Part shown: piece after piece, positions 25,142-32,499 of the stretch
How the letters are laid out: each line of letters starts with the position of its first letter
Position numbering within the stretch: position 1 is the first letter of the stretch
Assembly (NCBI GenBank): GCA_004102785.1
Contig: SCEJ01000037.1
Coordinates: forward strand, 1-32,499
DNA: 32,499 nucleotides
Direction: 5' to 3'
From: Muribaculaceae bacterium Isolate-013 (NCI)
Lineage (GTDB): Bacteria > Bacteroidota > Bacteroidia > Bacteroidales > Muribaculaceae
The notes under the pieces: generated by a model
The model's database searches: none
What the model saw: only the letters and a program-made list of their open reading frames with translations
What the model was told of the DNA's origin: nothing
Made by a program: the position numbers and the translations under genes

Positions 25142-25340
25142 AGTGTGCTATGCAGATGGATACATTCCACCTTCTCTGTGTTAAGCGCAATCGGCTTATA
25201 CACAGTTATAAACGACCATCCGATGTAGATTTCGGCTTACTGCGTTCTTCCTGTACAGGAGCTCATGCAGCGGTCGGGTCCCTGCTTCCCATGATCAGGG
25301 TCATAGGTGCATCCCAGACGGGGGATGCTTAAATTCGCCT
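25142..25340 (-). promoter_or_regulatory. 5' leader of the polysaccharide operon, with a promoter-proximal hairpin
   Basis: A non-coding leader of about 195 nt lies between the promoter and the UpxY-like start. Close to the expected transcript 5' end it has a perfect 7 bp stem (GCATCCC at 25309-25315 with GGGATGC at 25322-25328) and a 6-base loop. A weaker 5 bp stem (CCCTG/CAGGG, 25280-25300) and a 12 bp palindrome TCCTGTACAGGA (25249-25260) follow. UpxY-type factors act in such leaders. Which element they would use here is not shown by the sequence. Confidence 0.5.
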
Positions 25341-25372
25341 GCAAAATTACGAAATTTTCTGTAAATACACAA
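25341..25372 (-). promoter_or_regulatory. Bacteroidota-type promoter for the polysaccharide operon
   Basis: On the minus strand TTTG (TTG at 25372-25370) is followed after 20 bp by TAATTTTGC (25349-25341), an exact match to the TAnnTTTGC -7 element of the Bacteroidota primary sigma factor. Transcription should start near 25335 and read into the UpxY-like gene. No flanking inverted repeats of the kind seen at invertible promoters were found. Confidence 0.7.
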
Positions 25373-25533
25373 ATGCCATGTGATTTGTCAAAGCTATTTT
25401 GTCTGTTTAACCGATTGAAAAGTACAGATGCTTATGTGCTGAGACTAATAAAATCCGATTATAACATTTTGCAACACAATACATTTGTATTTGCCGGAAT
25501 ATTATATCCGAGCTATCGGGGTATGGTTAAAAA
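25373..25533. other. AT-rich intergenic segment
   Basis: This lies between the operon promoter and the Crp-type gene's terminator. I see no gene here. A TAGCTTTG sequence on the minus strand (25396-25389) resembles a -7 element but lacks a TTG at the right distance. I see nothing else that can be supported. Confidence 0.5.
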
Positions 25534-25582
25534 TATCCCGTCCCGGTTCCGATTGCTATGTTGTCGGAGTCGGGACGGGATA
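25529..25582 (-). terminator. Intrinsic terminator of the Crp/Fnr-type gene
   Basis: A 12 bp perfect stem (TATCCCGTCCCG at 25534-25545 with CGGGACGGGATA at 25571-25582) has an inner 5 bp TCCGA/TCGGA stem. In the minus direction it is followed by a run of five T. It lies 49 bp after the regulator's stop codon and insulates it from the polysaccharide operon. Confidence 0.85.
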
Positions 25583-25630
25583 CTATATAATGATTATATA
25601 TAGGTGTGATTATATATCGGTGGGAGGGGA

Positions 25631-26329
25631 TTATCCGAATTTTGAGATTTTACGTAGCATCGGCTCGTTGAGCAGACGTATGCGGCGGCCGTCTACGGTA
25701 ATCAGTTTTTCGGCTACGAAGCCCGAGAGTGTGCGGATGGCGTTGGAGGTAGTCATGTTGGAGAGATTGGCAAGGTCTTCGCGGGCCATGTATATGCGCA
25801 GGGTCATGTTGTCGTCCTCGAAACCATAGTGCTCTTTAAGCACGATAAGGGCTTCGGCAAGGCGCCCGCGAATGTGCTTCTGTGTGAGGTTTACGATTTT
25901 TGTGTCGGAACCTCCGAGGTTGTGGCTTAGTTCATGGATAAAAAACCATGCAAGCTTGCGGTTCTGGTTGATCAGTTCCTCAACCAGGGTCATCGGAATC
26001 GAGCCTACGGTCGAAGCCTCGAATGCCGCCGCCGAGGAGTTGTACTTCTCTTTGGCGAAATATGCGCGGTAGCCGAAATACTGCACCGGGCGTATGAGCC
26101 GCAGAATCTGCACACGTCCGCCTATGCCGTCCTTGAATTTCTTTACTTTCCCGGTGAGCAGGCACCAGAGAAACTCGGGATCTTCCCCTTCGGCATATAT
26201 CATCTGATTCTTTTTGTAATTGTGGATTACAAATGAATCGATAATCTTTCGTTTTTCATCAGGCTCGAGAATAGTCCATATTTCGGCCATATCCTCGCTG
26301 ATTACCTTTTCAAGGGCACTTTTAATCAT
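25631..26329 (-). CDS. Crp/Fnr-family transcriptional regulator
   Basis: A 232-residue protein. Residues about 20-135 form a cyclic-nucleotide-binding-like beta-barrel ('YKKNQMIYAEGEDPEFLWCL', 'LTGKVKKFKDG', 'QILRLIRPVQYFGYRAYFAK'). The long helix 'LAWFFIHELSHNL' precedes a winged helix-turn-helix whose recognition part is 'REDLANLSNMTTSNAIRTLS' (residues about 185-204). The cysteines of FNR-type iron-sulphur sensors are absent, and the barrel does not clearly keep the cAMP-binding arginine-serine signature, so the ligand is unknown. It is a monocistronic gene with its own promoter and terminator. It lies just upstream of the polysaccharide operon but nothing proves that it regulates it. Confidence 0.92.
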   Translation of the reverse strand: MIKSALEKVISEDMAEIWTILEPDEKRKIIDSFVIHNYKKNQMIYAEGEDPEFLWCLLTGKVKKFKDGIGGRVQILRLIRPVQYFGYRAYFAKEKYNSSAAAFEASTVGSIPMTLVEELINQNRKLAWFFIHELSHNLGGSDTKIVNLTQKHIRGRLAEALIVLKEHYGFEDDNMTLRIYMAREDLANLSNMTTSNAIRTLSGFVAEKLITVDGRRIRLLNEPMLRKISKFG

Positions 26330-26394
26330 AAGTGTGACTTATACGTTAGCTTGGCAGCTACGCTTCGGTTGCTGCATACTCATGTTGTTAAACA

Positions 26395-26424
26395 CAAAGT
26401 TACAACATTTTTTTCAAAACCCAA
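26395..26424 (-). promoter_or_regulatory. Bacteroidota-type promoter of the Crp/Fnr-type gene
   Basis: On the minus strand TTG (26424-26422) and TAACTTTG (26402-26395) are separated by 19 bp, close to the Bacteroidota consensus. The start codon at 26329 follows about 60 nt downstream of the expected transcription start. Confidence 0.65.
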
Positions 26425-26559
26425 TATTTTTGCCTGATATTTTGCCTTAAGCTGCATAACGCCCTCTTTTTCGCCGTTTTTAAGCCTTTTCTGCAAATGA
26501 TTTTTGTTGACGCTTCATCGTGGCAGGGCACACCTAATATATTATATACGTATATATAG

Positions 26560-26607
26560 ACACGCGTCAAGCCTGAAGCATATGTTGACATCGGGCCTGA
26601 CGCGTGT
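26560..26607 (-). terminator. Hairpin after the TolC-type gene (probable terminator)
   Basis: ACACGCGTCA (26560-26569) pairs perfectly with TGACGCGTGT (26598-26607), and the stem extends inward through GCC/GGC after one mismatch. It lies 18 bp after the stop of the TolC-type gene. The minus-strand tail is AT-rich but not a pure T run, so termination efficiency is uncertain. Confidence 0.6.
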
Positions 26608-26624
26608 AATCCGGCATTATGCCG

Positions 26625-27947
26625 TCAGAGCAGGGGCTCTTTCTGGTAAAAACGGAGTATGCGGCAGCGGAGTATATACTCGTAACGGGCCTGCAGCCGT
26701 GTTATTTCTGTCTGAAACAGATTGGTTTTGGCCTGCTCGAACTCATAGGGAGTGGCACGTCCCAGCGAGTACTTTTCCTGAGTAGCAATGAACGACATGC
26801 GCGTTTTCTCCAGGGTCTCCTCCGATGCGAGATACTTTTCGCGTGCGCCGACTGCCTGTGTGTGTGCCAGGCGAATTGTCTTGAAAAGCTCCGACTCCTG
26901 GCGGTCGGCTTCAAGTTCGGCTTCAAGCCGCTGGAGGCGTGCGCGGCGCACATTGTTGCGGGTCGAGAAAGCGTCAAATATCGGCACACTGAGCTGAAAT
27001 CCGAGATAGGTGGAGAAGTTATGGCGCATCTGAGCTCCGAAGCTCTCATTGTGCATACCGCCTACGGTGTAGTAGCTCGAGCCGGTGCCGGCGGTGAAAC
27101 TCAGGCGCGGCAGCCATCCTGACTTTGCCAGCGAGATATTGTCGTCGGCCACACGGATGCCCTGACGGGCGGCAAGGAGCGCGCTGTTGCGCACCGAGGC
27201 GTCGGTCATCACCGTTTCAGCCGAGGGGAGCAGGGGAGAGGAATCCCCCAGGGGGGCCACATCGAAATCATCAGCCGAAGGGAGCTGGAGAAGATTCGCC
27301 AGTGTTATAAGCTGGGTGGTCACATCGGCCGTCGATGCTACAAGTTGCTGGCGGTCACGGGCTCTTTGCGCCTGGGCGTCGAGCAGGTCGGCCTCAGGCA
27401 CCTTGCCGGCATTCACGAGAGATTCCTGGCGCTCCACCTCGTACTCCGAGTAGGCAAGCTGGCTGCGTGACGCCGCCTCGACCTCGCGGCTGTACAGCAC
27501 CTGGAGGTATTGCGTGATGATATTCAGTGTAAGGTCATCTTTGGCGGCCTCATATTCGAGCAGAGTCTGTTCAAGTGTGGATTTTGCCACTTTGAGGCGT
27601 CTTACATTTTCAAGACCCTGAAAGAGGGGAACATTCAGGTTCACGCCCCACTGGAAATTGGAGGTGTTGCGGTCCACGTAAGTATTGTCGGTGGTCAGTC
27701 CGCGGCCGAAACTGAAAGACTCGGAGGCTGATGCCGAGAGGGTGGGGAGGAATGCGTCCTTGGCCGAGGTGACATCGAGTTCGCCCGAGGCCGTGCGTAA
27801 CTGTTGTTGCCTGAGGGTGATATTGTGGTCCATGGCATAGTTCACGCAGGAGTCAAGGGTCCATACCTCGGCTGACGCTTCTGGGGCCATGGCACACATT
27901 GGGAGCGCCGTGCACACAATCGCCCGGGTATATCGTATAATCTTCAT
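26625..27947 (-). CDS. TolC-family outer-membrane efflux protein
   Basis: A 440-residue protein with a signal peptide (MKIIRYTRAIVCTALPMCAM, cleavage likely after 'PEASA' near residue 26). Two OEP repeats follow: residues about 30-215 ('SCVNYAMDHNITLRQQQL', 'FLPTLSASASESFSFGRGL', 'NVPLFQGLENVRRL') and residues about 240-435 ('AKSGWLPRLSFTAGTGSSYY', 'SVPIFDAFSTRNNVRRARL', 'YSLGRATPYEFEQAKTNL'). The length and duplicated helical-hairpin layout are as usual for the family. It should form the outer-membrane channel for the ABC exporter encoded just before it. It is the last gene of that operon. Confidence 0.95.
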   Translation of the reverse strand: MKIIRYTRAIVCTALPMCAMAPEASAEVWTLDSCVNYAMDHNITLRQQQLRTASGELDVTSAKDAFLPTLSASASESFSFGRGLTTDNTYVDRNTSNFQWGVNLNVPLFQGLENVRRLKVAKSTLEQTLLEYEAAKDDLTLNIITQYLQVLYSREVEAASRSQLAYSEYEVERQESLVNAGKVPEADLLDAQAQRARDRQQLVASTADVTTQLITLANLLQLPSADDFDVAPLGDSSPLLPSAETVMTDASVRNSALLAARQGIRVADDNISLAKSGWLPRLSFTAGTGSSYYTVGGMHNESFGAQMRHNFSTYLGFQLSVPIFDAFSTRNNVRRARLQRLEAELEADRQESELFKTIRLAHTQAVGAREKYLASEETLEKTRMSFIATQEKYSLGRATPYEFEQAKTNLFQTEITRLQARYEYILRCRILRFYQKEPLL

Positions 27948-27955
27948 AAGCCGGT

Positions 27956-29056
27956 TTATTTCTTGATTTCAGATCCGCGCAGATGTGTTTTCTCGTCAAT
28001 TCCGCCTGAGGTGACTGCTACCTTTATGCCGTCGCTTACACCGGTGCCGATGTGTGTGCGGGTGAATTCCTGACGAGGCTTCTCCGATTTAAGTACGTAG
28101 ACGAATGCGCTGTCGCCGCTGTACTCAACCACACTCTCAGGGATAACGATTGTGTTTTCGGCCTTTTCGAGCACAACGGATGCGTTGGCCGAGTATCCGG
28201 CGCGCAGATTCGTGGCTGCCGCGGCATTCAGCGCCGCCTTGACCTCGAAAGTGTTTGTGCCGTTGTCGTCAGTAGCCATAGGGGCGATTTTCTCTATTAC
28301 AGCCTCAAGGTCAGAGCCGGCTACGGCACCCACGCTGATTTTCACCTCCTGCCCCTCGCGGAGAAGGTCAACCTCAGTCTCGTCTATTTTTCCCTTGAAT
28401 ATAAGGTCGGTCATGTCCGCGATTTTAGCAATGGTTGTGCCGTCGTTGAACGTATTAGACTGTATCACCGACGAGCCGACCTTTACCGGCACTTCCAGCA
28501 CAACGCCGGTGACTGTGGCGCGTACCAGCGTGTTTGAGCCCTGGGCGTTGGATGCCGACACACCGTCGCGCACGATAGTGAGCTGGTCGTTGGCCTGGGC
28601 GAGCTCGGCCACAGCCTGGTCATAGGCCGCCTTGTCGGTCTCGAGTTTTTCGCGACTCTCATATTTTTTGTCGAACAGCATACGGGTGCGTTCATACAGT
28701 GCCTTGCTCTGCTCAAGATTAATCCTGGCCACCTGCACGCGGTTCTGGGCCTGCGACAACTGCCCCTCGTCGGGGATAACCTTGATTTTGGCGATGATGT
28801 CGCCGTTGTTCACTTTGTCGCCGGGTTCCACAAGAATTTCGGTGATAATACCCGAAATCTGAGGCTTGATTTCAATTTCGTCACGCGGCTCTATTTTTCC
28901 GGTAAGCACTGTGGTACGCTCCACCTGACCACGTTCGGGTGTCACTGTCTCATAGACGGTCTCCTTCTGTCTTGAGTTCATGAAAAGGAACACGAACGTT
29001 CCGATTAGCACTGCTCCAAGGAGAACCCAGAGCAGGATTCTGAATACTTTTTTCAT
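27956..29056 (-). CDS. HlyD/MacA-type periplasmic adaptor (membrane fusion protein)
   Basis: A 366-residue protein from ATG 29056 (MKKVFRILLWVLLGAVLIGT); 15 further in-frame codons upstream are not needed. One N-terminal membrane anchor (residues about 6-25) is followed by the first half of the lipoyl domain ('PRDEIEIKPQISGIITEILV', 'EPGDKVNNGDIIAKI'), a coiled-coil hairpin (residues about 85-155), the second lipoyl half ('VRATVTGVVLEVPVKVGSSV'), and a beta-barrel ('GKIDETEVDLLREGQEVKIS'). It links the MacB-like permeases in the inner membrane to the TolC-type channel. It lies 22 bp after the second permease. Confidence 0.94.
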   Translation of the reverse strand: MKKVFRILLWVLLGAVLIGTFVFLFMNSRQKETVYETVTPERGQVERTTVLTGKIEPRDEIEIKPQISGIITEILVEPGDKVNNGDIIAKIKVIPDEGQLSQAQNRVQVARINLEQSKALYERTRMLFDKKYESREKLETDKAAYDQAVAELAQANDQLTIVRDGVSASNAQGSNTLVRATVTGVVLEVPVKVGSSVIQSNTFNDGTTIAKIADMTDLIFKGKIDETEVDLLREGQEVKISVGAVAGSDLEAVIEKIAPMATDDNGTNTFEVKAALNAAAATNLRAGYSANASVVLEKAENTIVIPESVVEYSGDSAFVYVLKSEKPRQEFTRTHIGTGVSDGIKVAVTSGGIDEKTHLRGSEIKK

Positions 29057-29078
29057 ATTTATGCTATATATTTCCCTG

Positions 29079-30356
29079 TTATTTCGACGACAGCGCCTCA
29101 ATAGGCTTTATCCTCATCGCTTTCACTGCCGGAATCAGTCCGGCGAGCGAGCCGAGGACAAGAAACACTCCCATTATCCAAAGAGCCTGCTGCGGCAGGA
29201 GCTGGAACTGAGGGGTCGAAACCTCGTTGGCGGTCATATGCTGAGTGATACCCAGCGCGATTGCGGCGAAAGTTATTCCGGCGGTGCCGGCGATGAACGT
29301 CAGCGCCATTCCCTCCGACAGAATCTGCACTATGATGTCGCGGGGCTTTGCCCCGAGCGCGCGCCGTATGCCGATTTCCTGTGTACGCTCCCTCACAATC
29401 ACCCACATTATATTTCCGATGCCGATTATTCCGGCTATCAGAGTGGAGAATCCGATAAACCCGGCAAGTAGCGAGACTCCGAGAAAAAGCATGTCGACTT
29501 TCTCGAATTCCTCCGATATGTCCATAATCCACAGAGCCGATTCATCCTGAGGGTGTATGTAGTGACGCGAGTATATCACGCGGCGTATGCGGTCCTTGAG
29601 ATTGGCTATACGGTAGCCGTCGCGGGCCACAAGCATTACCACATCAAGCTCTTCGCCGGTGCCGAATGCCTTGCGGAAGGTGGTGAAAGGGAGGATGATT
29701 TCTTCATCGATACGGCCTCCCATCTGCAGTTCGTTGAGCTGTCCGGCCATACCTACAATTTTATATGATATGCCGTTGACCTGCACTATCTGCCCTACCG
29801 GGTCGGGGATGGTGGGGAATATCTGTTCGGCCACGCGTTTGCCTATCACACACACTTTGCGGCCGGTGGCCATGTCGTTCTCGTTGATGAAGCGTCCGCT
29901 GTATATTTTCGGTTCCATAACGTCGGAGAACTCCGGCTCTACACCCATCACCTGGCCGGCAACGCTGTGGCGGCCGTTGACAAATGAGCATCCCCCCTGA
30001 AACTGGTCGGCGGTAACGGTGGCGACTTCCGGCAGAGCCTGACGCAGTCGCTCCACATCAGTCATGTCGAGCGAATACGACCGGTTTTTGGCATACCCTT
30101 TATAAGGCATCGAAGTGCGGTCCGAGGCCATGATGGCGCTGTTTGTGGCGAACCCCTCGAAGTTGCGAAGCAACAGGTCTTTGGCTCCCTGTGCGCCTCC
30201 CAGGAGTGCCGCCAGCATGAACACACCCCAGAAAATGCCGAATCCGGTAAGAAACGTGCGGGTCTTGTTCTTTGCCAGTGTGGCAGATATCTCGCGCCAG
30301 TTCTCCACATCGAAAATCTCGGTGCCCGGCAGGCGACGTCGTATTCCGGTTTTCAT
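29079..30356 (-). CDS. MacB-like ABC transporter permease (second of a pair)
   Basis: A 425-residue permease from ATG 30356 (MKTGIRRRLPGTEIFDVENW); a start three codons earlier (30365) is equally possible. TM1 ('RTFLTGFGIFWGVFMLAALL') is followed by a periplasmic MacB core domain of about 220 residues, then three C-terminal TM segments of the FtsX domain ('VSLLAGFIGFSTLIAGIIGI', 'SEGMALTFIAGTAGITFAAI', 'ALWIMGVFLVLGSLAGLIPA'). The cytoplasmic 'RTQEIGIRRALGAKPRDI' is the coupling segment that contacts the ATPase. It probably forms a heterodimer with the preceding permease. The substrate may be a peptide, lipid or toxic compound; the sequence does not tell. Confidence 0.93.
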   Translation of the reverse strand: MKTGIRRRLPGTEIFDVENWREISATLAKNKTRTFLTGFGIFWGVFMLAALLGGAQGAKDLLLRNFEGFATNSAIMASDRTSMPYKGYAKNRSYSLDMTDVERLRQALPEVATVTADQFQGGCSFVNGRHSVAGQVMGVEPEFSDVMEPKIYSGRFINENDMATGRKVCVIGKRVAEQIFPTIPDPVGQIVQVNGISYKIVGMAGQLNELQMGGRIDEEIILPFTTFRKAFGTGEELDVVMLVARDGYRIANLKDRIRRVIYSRHYIHPQDESALWIMDISEEFEKVDMLFLGVSLLAGFIGFSTLIAGIIGIGNIMWVIVRERTQEIGIRRALGAKPRDIIVQILSEGMALTFIAGTAGITFAAIALGITQHMTANEVSTPQFQLLPQQALWIMGVFLVLGSLAGLIPAVKAMRIKPIEALSSK

Positions 30357-30357
30357 A

Positions 30358-31581
30358 TTATTCATCACGCAGAGCTTCAACGGGTTTGACTTTAAGAGCC
30401 TTCATGGCCGGGAAGAACCCGGCAAGGGCACCGGCTATCACCAGCACGAGTGTCACCTCGAATGCCAGCGAGAGATTCACTGTGGGATTCACAAGAATGC
30501 CCGAGCCCTCCGACAGGTGTCCGATAATCTGTGCCAGGGCTGTGCCGAACACTATGCCTATATATCCGAAGAGGGTGGTGATTGCCACGGCTTCGGCGAT
30601 AATCTGCACCAATATTGTGCGCGGACGCGCTCCGATGGCACGGCGGATACCGATTTCATGTGTGCGTTCACGCACCGACACGAACATTATGTTGCTGATG
30701 CCTACAATGCCGCTCAGCAGCGACAGGAGCCCCAGCACCCACACCGAGACACTTAGTATCGACATGCCGTTCTGCGCCTGGAGTCCATTGAGAAAACGGT
30801 TGTTGATCCACAATGCGCTCTCGTCGTCCGGGTCAAAATTATGTGCCTTGGCCAGCGACTGGCGTATATCTTTCTCAGCGGTTTCGCCATCTGACTCACT
30901 GTTGACATTCTTCAATGTCACCTTCAGCGAGCCGACCTCTTCGGGATTTTTTGATATATGGCGTGCCGTGGTGTAGGGCACGATATTGTCGCGGTACCAG
31001 TTGGCCCGGTACACACCGACAACAAGCCAGGAAAGACCACGGCAGTTCACGCGCTTACCTACGGCGGCCATGCCGTCGGGCGGGAAGAGCTGGCGGGCGA
31101 AATCCTCGGAGAGCACCATCACATGAGCCAGTTCAGCCATGTCGCGGTCGTTTATATACCTCCCGGCAATCAGCTCATGGTTTTCGGTCAGCCGGGCCGA
31201 GGGATACATTCCGGTATATTCGCCGTTGATTGACTTGTCGGCGTATGATATTGTCTGCGCCTCGCCGTAGATTACCGACGACACTTCATCCACATGCCTG
31301 CGGCCGTCGCGTGCGATGCGGTCCATGTCGCTGTCGCGCAGCTTTATGCCGCGTCCTTCGCGGTAGCCGCCATAAGGTCGCGAAGTGTATCCGCCCCACA
31401 TCTGCACCATCTTAGAGCGCGGTCCCATCATGTTCTCCTCGAAAGAGTTGGTGACACCACGGGCCACACTAAGCAGCACAATGAGCATGAACACCCCCCA
31501 TGCCACAGCCAGCCCGGTCAGAGCTGTGCGCAGCTTGTTGTGGCGCAGGGTCTGCGATATTTCGTTAATTAAATCGAGCAC
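30358..31581 (-). CDS. MacB-like ABC transporter permease (first of a pair)
   Basis: A 407-residue FtsX/MacB-type permease. TM1 is 'RTALTGLAVAWGVFMLIVLL' (residues about 18-37), followed by a periplasmic core of about 225 residues ('TSRPYGGYREGRGIKLRDSD', 'YMYPSARLTENHELIAGRY'-like region). Three C-terminal membrane segments surround the coupling motif 'RTHEIGIRRAIGARPRTI'. It is similar to the next gene over its whole length, so the pair arose by duplication and likely works as a heterodimer. It starts 18 bp after the ATPase gene's stop. Confidence 0.93.
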   Translation of the reverse strand: MLDLINEISQTLRHNKLRTALTGLAVAWGVFMLIVLLSVARGVTNSFEENMMGPRSKMVQMWGGYTSRPYGGYREGRGIKLRDSDMDRIARDGRRHVDEVSSVIYGEAQTISYADKSINGEYTGMYPSARLTENHELIAGRYINDRDMAELAHVMVLSEDFARQLFPPDGMAAVGKRVNCRGLSWLVVGVYRANWYRDNIVPYTTARHISKNPEEVGSLKVTLKNVNSESDGETAEKDIRQSLAKAHNFDPDDESALWINNRFLNGLQAQNGMSILSVSVWVLGLLSLLSGIVGISNIMFVSVRERTHEIGIRRAIGARPRTILVQIIAEAVAITTLFGYIGIVFGTALAQIIGHLSEGSGILVNPTVNLSLAFEVTLVLVIAGALAGFFPAMKALKVKPVEALRDE

Positions 31582-31599
31582 TTCAGTGTAAATAGATGG

Positions 31600-32262
31600 T
31601 TATTCAACTATGAGACCGTCGGATATGCGGATCAGCCTGTCGGCCTGCGCTCCGACTCCAGGGTCATGGGTCACGATAACAATCGTTTTCCCATCGTTGC
31701 GGTTCAGGTCGTGGAAAACCTGCATCACATCCTTTGACGTCTGGGAATCGAGAGCTCCGGTAGGCTCGTCGGCAAGTATAATCGAGGGGGCGGTGATCAT
31801 GGCGCGGGCTATTGCGACCCGCTGCTTCTGGCCGCCCGACATTTCGCCGGGAAGGTGCGAGGCGCGGTCGGCCAGCCCCATCTTCTCAAGCTGTTCCATG
31901 GCGAGCCGGTTGCGCTGACGCCTTGGCACTCCCTGGTAAAACAGCGGCAGCGCCACATTCTCAAGCGCGGTTTTGTAGTTTATGAGGTTGAACGACTGAA
32001 ACACGAAACCGATCATGCGGTTGCGGTATTCCGCGGCCTGGTTTTCCGAAAGGTCGCGTATCAGTTTGCCGTCAAGACGGTATTCCCCCGTGTCATAGTT
32101 GTCAAGTATTCCGAGTATATTCAGCAGTGTGGACTTCCCCGATCCGGAGGCCCCCATTATCGCGGCGAGTTCACCTCGCGCGATATGGAGGTTTATCCCT
32201 TTGAGCACATGCACAGGCACCGCTCCCGGATAGGTCTTGTTAATATCAGTCAGTTCTATCAT
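31600..32262 (-). CDS. ABC transporter ATP-binding protein (MacB/LolD type)
   Basis: A 220-residue ATPase. It shows Walker A 'GASGSGKST' (near residue 38), the Q-loop in 'GFVFQSFNLI', the signature 'MSGGQKQRVAIARAM' (near residue 144), Walker B 'IILADEPTGALDS' and the H-loop 'VIVTHDPG'. 'LLNILGILDNYDTGEY' after Walker A is typical of the MacB/LolD branch, which powers extrusion from the outer face of the inner membrane through adaptor and TolC rather than classical transport. It is the first gene of the five-gene export operon. The region in front of its start is interrupted about 70 bp upstream by a group II intron. Confidence 0.95.
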   Translation of the reverse strand: MIELTDINKTYPGAVPVHVLKGINLHIARGELAAIMGASGSGKSTLLNILGILDNYDTGEYRLDGKLIRDLSENQAAEYRNRMIGFVFQSFNLINYKTALENVALPLFYQGVPRRQRNRLAMEQLEKMGLADRASHLPGEMSGGQKQRVAIARAMITAPSIILADEPTGALDSQTSKDVMQVFHDLNRNDGKTIVIVTHDPGVGAQADRLIRISDGLIVE

Positions 32263-32313
32263 TTCTTTCAGTTGTTGTACACTTTCTTAGACGCACGCCA
32301 TTGGCGATTAGTT

Positions 32314-32322
32314 GCAACGATA
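32314..32322 (-). promoter_or_regulatory. Possible -7 element of the export operon
   Basis: Minus-strand TATCGTTGC differs at one base from TAnnTTTGC and lies about 50 nt before the ATPase start. The position of a matching -33 element would fall at about 32342-32346, inside the intron, and has no TTG. The native promoter may therefore have been split. This is weak evidence. Confidence 0.3.
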
Positions 32323-32331
32323 TGAAAAAAA

Positions 32332-32499
32332 GTGAACCGGGCTCCATCGTGAAGCCCGGTCCTCCGTTTGTAGTTCGCCCGACATGGGCATAATCTAACG
32401 GGTGAAAGTCCCGAGCGCGCCCCGATAGCGGGAAGCACATAGTCCGAGGCAACGGTGTCTACCGTGAGGAGAATCGAAAGGAAGCTAAGGACAAAAGTC
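32332..32499 (+). mobile_element. Group II intron, 5' portion of the ribozyme (domain I), continuing past the window
   Basis: From GTGAACC at 32332 the plus strand becomes densely structured: stems CCGGGCT/AGCCCGG (32337-32359), GCCC/GGGC (32377-32389), CGGG/CCCG in 'CGGGTGAAAGTCCCG', CCCG/CGGG and ACGGT/ACCGT. The strings 'GGGTGAAAGTCCCG' and 'GAAAGGAAGCTAAGGACAAA' are ones I recognise from domain I of bacterial group II introns that carry a reverse transcriptase. The protein gene and the 3' end would be to the right. The exact 5' boundary is inferred from the GTG-type start. It is oriented opposite to the adjacent export operon. Confidence 0.75.

Noticed and set aside
25249-25260. Palindrome TCCTGTACAGGA as an operator
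   Set aside because: It is a perfect 12 bp palindrome in the leader, but it is single and I cannot link it to a known regulator. It is only mentioned in the leader entry.
25142-25533. Invertible promoter upstream of the polysaccharide operon
   Set aside because: I compared both sides of the promoter for inverted repeats and found only 6 bp matches (around CTGTAC). No invertase gene is nearby.
29992-29997. G6 runs in the exporter genes (also 31494-31499, and the C6 run on the coding strand at 27251-27256) as further contingency tracts
   Set aside because: They are only six long, and in the first permease the run falls in the TM1 'WGVF' motif that both permeases share. All these genes are in frame.
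1-32499. CRISPR arrays, tRNA or rRNA genes, insertion sequences
   Set aside because: I saw no regularly spaced repeats, no tRNA or rRNA signature and no transposase gene. The only mobile element I can support is the group II intron at the right edge.

Overview
The window looks like a Bacteroidales chromosome, plausibly the gut family Muribaculaceae, though the sequence alone does not fix the family. The grounds are: a UpxY-type NusG paralogue heading a polysaccharide operon, promoters of the Bacteroidota type (TTG, 19-20 bp, TAnnTTTG), start codons without clear Shine-Dalgarno sequences, and mixed GC content. Every protein gene I can support lies on the minus strand, so the biological order runs from high to low coordinates.

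Region 1 (32499 to 26560). The 5' part of a group II intron, on the plus strand, abuts the start of a five-gene export operon. That operon reads ABC ATPase, two MacB-like permeases, HlyD-type adaptor, TolC-type outer-membrane factor, and ends in a hairpin. Region 2 (26424 to 25529) is a single Crp/Fnr-type regulator gene with its own promoter and a strong intrinsic terminator.

Region 3 (25372 to 1, continuing past the left edge) is one long polysaccharide operon. A promoter and leader of about 195 nt precede the UpxY-like antiterminator. Then come the flippase (wzx), a QueC-like PP-loop enzyme, a nitroreductase-like flavoprotein, a polysaccharide pyruvyl transferase, UDP-galactopyranose mutase (glf), UDP-glucose dehydrogenase (ugd), an EpsG-type polymerase, two hexapeptide acyltransferases and about fifteen glycosyltransferase-type genes (GT2, GT4, GT32-like, DUF6625-like). 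Most junctions overlap as ATGA, TAATG or TGATG. The set fits a Wzx/Wzy-dependent surface polysaccharide that may carry galactofuranose, uronic acid, O-acyl and pyruvyl groups. No initiating sugar-phosphate transferase is visible; it may lie to the left.

The most notable signal is four coding-strand poly-G tracts of 7 to 9 G inside this operon, each encoding Gly-Gly. Outside the operon the longest G or C run I see is 6. Two tracts have 8 G and keep their glycosyltransferase open. One has 9 G and breaks a DUF6625-like gene, and one has 7 G and breaks the QueC-like gene; in both, 8 G would restore the full frame. This looks like slipped-strand (contingency-locus) phase variation of polysaccharide structure. 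That would be unlike the invertible-promoter switching usually described for Bacteroides. Homopolymer sequencing error is the main alternative.

Other points of interest are a GT2 gene with an abrupt GC change mid-gene, a QueC-like/nitroreductase/pyruvyltransferase module, and hairpins placed where a UpxY-type antiterminator could act.
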